NCBI GenBank assembly: GCA_947374485.1
Contig: CANCCF010000211.1
Span: 1-6,891 of the forward strand
Length of the DNA: 6,891 bases
Direction of reading: 5' to 3'
Source: Comamonadaceae bacterium
GTDB taxonomy: Bacteria; Pseudomonadota; Gammaproteobacteria; Burkholderiales; Burkholderiaceae_C
Part shown: piece by piece, positions 5,008 to 6,891 of the stretch
Position numbering within the stretch: position 1 is the stretch's first letter
How the letters are laid out: the number at the start of each line of letters is the position of its first letter
Notes under the pieces: model-generated
Told to the model about the DNA's origin: nothing
Seen by the model: the letters and a program-made list of their open reading frames with translations, nothing else
The model's database searches: none
Position numbers and translations under genes: made by a program

Positions 5008-5895
5008 ATGACAAAATCACTACTGATCGGGAATGGAATCAATCGCGTCACCAACAAAGATGCGTCGTGGGAACACGTCCTCAATGCCCTGGTTCCGGAT
5101 GATTTGACTGGCGCTGCGCTCCAGCACATGAAGCACAAACCATTCACGCTTGTCTACGAGGAGATCCTGCTGACGCGCTTGAACGGTGGCAAGCCCGGGA
5201 ACGAGAAGACCATGAAGGAAACAATTGCGGGCGCGGTCCGTGGCCTCCAGCACAACGACCTCCATCGCCGCGTTATGGCCTCAGGTCTCAGGCACGTTAT
5301 TACGACGAACTACGACTACTCCTTCGAGAAGGCCTCAAGGATGAGCGACACGCGAAGCAACCTCCAACGCGAAAATAAGTACAGCGTCTTTCGACGTCGA
5401 TTAGCGGGCAATACATTTGTCTGGCACATTCACGGCGAAGTTGATTCGCCAAACACAATCACGCTCGGCTATGACCAGTACAGCGGCTATCTTCAGAAAC
5501 TCCGTGGCTACGCTACTGCGGACCGCGAGGCAACGAACGGATCCCCGTTTAAGGCGGGCAAGAGCGACTTCGATACCGTCGAAGGCTCGGTCTACTCGTG
5601 GCTAGACGTGTTCCTGAGAGATGACATACACATTGTCGGTCTTGGGCTGGACTACACGGAGATCGACCTCTGGTGGGCCTTGACGTACAAGGCGAGAAAG
5701 AAGGCGCAAGGGTTTCCGGTCGGGAAGACGATCTACCACGATTGGTTCACAGGAGAAGTTGAAGAACCGGCGCTAGCGAAGCGCTCGCTTCTCAAGGCGC
5801 TGTCCGTCGATGTCAGGGCAAAGAATTGTCACGGGGACTTCGAACAGGCCTACAACACATTCATCTCTGAGCACCTCGAAACCCCTGGTGCATGA
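5008..5895 (+). CDS. Stand-alone SIR2-like protein, candidate NAD+-degrading anti-phage effector
   Basis: This 295-aa protein consists essentially of one SIR2-like domain (SIR2_2 type). The Rossmann-type entry is 'KSLLIGNGIN' (3-12, GxGIN nucleotide loop), followed by 'VITTNYDYSFEKA' (97-109, the TNYD motif) and 'FVWHIHGEVDSPNTITLGYDQY' (137-158), with H142 at the position of the catalytic histidine. 'VYSWLDVFLRDDIHIVGLGLDYTEIDLWWAL' (195-224) supplies the second nucleotide-binding region. In many defence proteins SIR2-like domains hydrolyse NAD+ and kill infected cells; here there is no attached sensor domain, so a partner or trigger is unknown. The ATG at 5008 is chosen because AAGG (4999-5002) lies 5 bases upstream and the protein then starts directly at the first beta-strand; the frame is open to 4912. 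It follows a possible promoter and hairpin and converges on the next gene. The defence role is inference; a housekeeping deacylase is less likely because the typical sirtuin zinc cysteines are absent. Confidence 0.85.
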   Translation: MTKSLLIGNGINRVTNKDASWEHVLNALVPDDLTGAALQHMKHKPFTLVYEEILLTRLNGGKPGNEKTMKETIAGAVRGLQHNDLHRRVMASGLRHVITTNYDYSFEKASRMSDTRSNLQRENKYSVFRRRLAGNTFVWHIHGEVDSPNTITLGYDQYSGYLQKLRGYATADREATNGSPFKAGKSDFDTVEGSVYSWLDVFLRDDIHIVGLGLDYTEIDLWWALTYKARKKAQGFPVGKTIYHDWFTGEVEEPALAKRSLLKALSVDVRAKNCHGDFEQAYNTFISEHLETPGA

Positions 5896-5942
5896 ACCGC
5901 AGTCCCCAATCCATGGTCTTCAAACATATATCGGATCGGATA

Positions 5943-6890
5943 TCAGAGGCTACGATCGACACAGATGCGCGCTTGCTGCAGCAGATCAACAGCGGCGGCT
6001 ACGTCTGCTGAATTAGTGAAGCCGACCCTGCGCAGCGCAAGTTCAACCTTTTCATGGCAAGCGACACCTTCGCGTGCAGCCTTGAAAACCTCAAACAAAT
6101 CTGTATCCACAAACTTCGCCCGATAACGACCTGTCAGCATTCCGATAGTCGGGAACTCACTAATACTGACGCCCCATCTAAGCTTTCCAACGATGTCAGA
6201 TATTGCCTTCGCGAGATCGCTTTGCCTCCTCTGCTCCTTCTGCGCTACCCGGCCCTTTTCTACTAGCGACAACCTGGCATTGCGAATTCGCGTCTTTGTC
6301 TCCACTTTCGCTTTTGCTTCAGCGACTCGGATTTCCCCGAGATGTCTTTTGGTCGCAAACCCCGTCTCCAAGATTTTGCGCATTCCAGGAAAGATCAATG
6401 AAAGAAGCCCGTCCAATCGGGTACTTCTGCTGAGGTACTCATGACCGCTTTTAATATCAGCGCTCAGGAGCCGTCGCTGCTTTTCGTATCTCTCTTGGCA
6501 ATCGGAACTCATCAACGCCTTTTTGCCATCCAGAGCAAACATCAACAAGACCACGTCACCGCCGTCTATGAAGCGACTCATCACAGCACGTGAAAACCTG
6601 TCCACCAGGACATCCAACTCGTCATCAGATTCGGCCTGGTCAATGCGTAACAGCACGTGCAGCAAACAGTCCTTCACCTCTAGATATCCACCAAAGCCGC
6701 TTACCAAGCCCCGAGATGCCAATGCACTCCACAGGTCTTCGGCGGCAACCTCGATAGGTCCCATCCTTTGCCGTGGTTTGCCCTCCCACATGGCTCGCAG
6801 GACTTTGAGATATCCTTTTACCAGCTGAGGATTGGATGCCTTGCTGATCCATTGTTGGTAAGATTTTTGGGCTTGTTGGCGAGCTTCGGC
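5943..6890 (-). CDS. Unrecognised helical, charged protein (5' end beyond window)
   Basis: At least 315 residues are visible, and the frame stays open to the right edge, so the true start lies outside; an internal ATG at 6791 is unlikely to be the start because sequence-like coding (QQWISKASNPQLVKGYLKVL) continues upstream of it. The protein appears mostly alpha-helical with a long charged coil region around 'AEAKAKVETKTRIRNARLSL ... QKEQRRQSDLAKAI'. No signal peptide, membrane span, metal site or nucleotide-binding motif can be recognised. It converges with the SIR2 gene, with only 47 bases between the stops, and no terminator hairpin is seen there. Convergence argues against one operon, but both may belong to the same accessory block. 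I cannot assign a function. Confidence 0.75.
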   Translation of the reverse strand, partial: AEARQQAQKSYQQWISKASNPQLVKGYLKVLRAMWEGKPRQRMGPIEVAAEDLWSALASRGLVSGFGGYLEVKDCLLHVLLRIDQAESDDELDVLVDRFSRAVMSRFIDGGDVVLLMFALDGKKALMSSDCQERYEKQRRLLSADIKSGHEYLSRSTRLDGLLSLIFPGMRKILETGFATKRHLGEIRVAEAKAKVETKTRIRNARLSLVEKGRVAQKEQRRQSDLAKAISDIVGKLRWGVSISEFPTIGMLTGRYRAKFVDTDLFEVFKAAREGVACHEKVELALRRVGFTNSADVAAAVDLLQQARICVDRSL

Positions 6891-6891
6891 A

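Noticed and set aside
4626..5102. Plus-strand 158-codon open frame across the IS junction, promoter and SIR2 start
   Set aside because: It overlaps the well-supported SIR2 gene in another frame and crosses the hairpin; its composition is not protein-like.
5892..6011. 39-codon plus-strand frame with ATGA overlap to the SIR2 stop
   Set aside because: The overlap resembles translational coupling, but the frame is short, lies antisense to the 3' end of the minus-strand gene and has no recognisable content.
1..6891. CRISPR array, tRNA or integrase attachment-site duplication
   Set aside because: No regularly spaced repeats beyond the 48-bp operator set, no cloverleaf-like sequence and no matching direct repeats at the cluster edges were seen by eye.

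Overview
The window looks like an accessory stretch of a Betaproteobacterial (probably Burkholderiales) chromosome, integrative element or plasmid. This is judged from the GC-rich genes and from recognisable family types: a HipB/HipA toxin-antitoxin pair, a roughly 690-residue tyrosine recombinase with a long N-terminal extension, and an IS5-type transposase remnant. No housekeeping genes, tRNA, rRNA or CRISPR array were seen.

Left (1-483): the start of a hipBA operon on the minus strand. HipA runs off the window after 19 codons, and hipB overlaps it by the 4 bases ATGA. Upstream of hipB there are two near-identical 25-bp sites (23/25 matches). A degenerate third copy lies midway, so the motif ATTGTTTC recurs at exactly 48-bp steps (363, 411, 459). 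These are good candidates for HipB operators.

Intergenic (484-946): no convincing gene. It holds two G-quadruplex-type motifs on the plus strand, a 14-bp perfect palindrome, and a promoter whose TATAAT box sits inside a perfect 12-bp inverted repeat (870-897).

Middle (947-4345): a four-gene plus-strand cluster that this promoter probably drives. It encodes a 70-aa CPC protein, a 77-aa protein, a 253-aa protein with a possible Cys/His metal site, and a 691-aa tyrosine recombinase with all catalytic residues present. The gaps are 46, 40 and 28 bases, which suggests one operon and therefore a mobile-element module. The roles of the three small partners are unknown.

Right (4346-6891): a broken IS5-family transposase start (4499-4663), then non-coding or scrambled DNA. 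Next comes a small regulatory region (possible promoter plus an 11-bp-arm hairpin) ahead of a complete stand-alone SIR2-like gene (5008-5895). SIR2-like proteins of this kind are commonly NAD+-consuming anti-phage effectors. Convergent with it, and running off the right edge, is an unrecognised helical, charged protein of at least 315 aa on the minus strand. The best candidates for something undescribed are the recombinase operon with its palindromic operator, and the SIR2 gene with its unknown neighbour.
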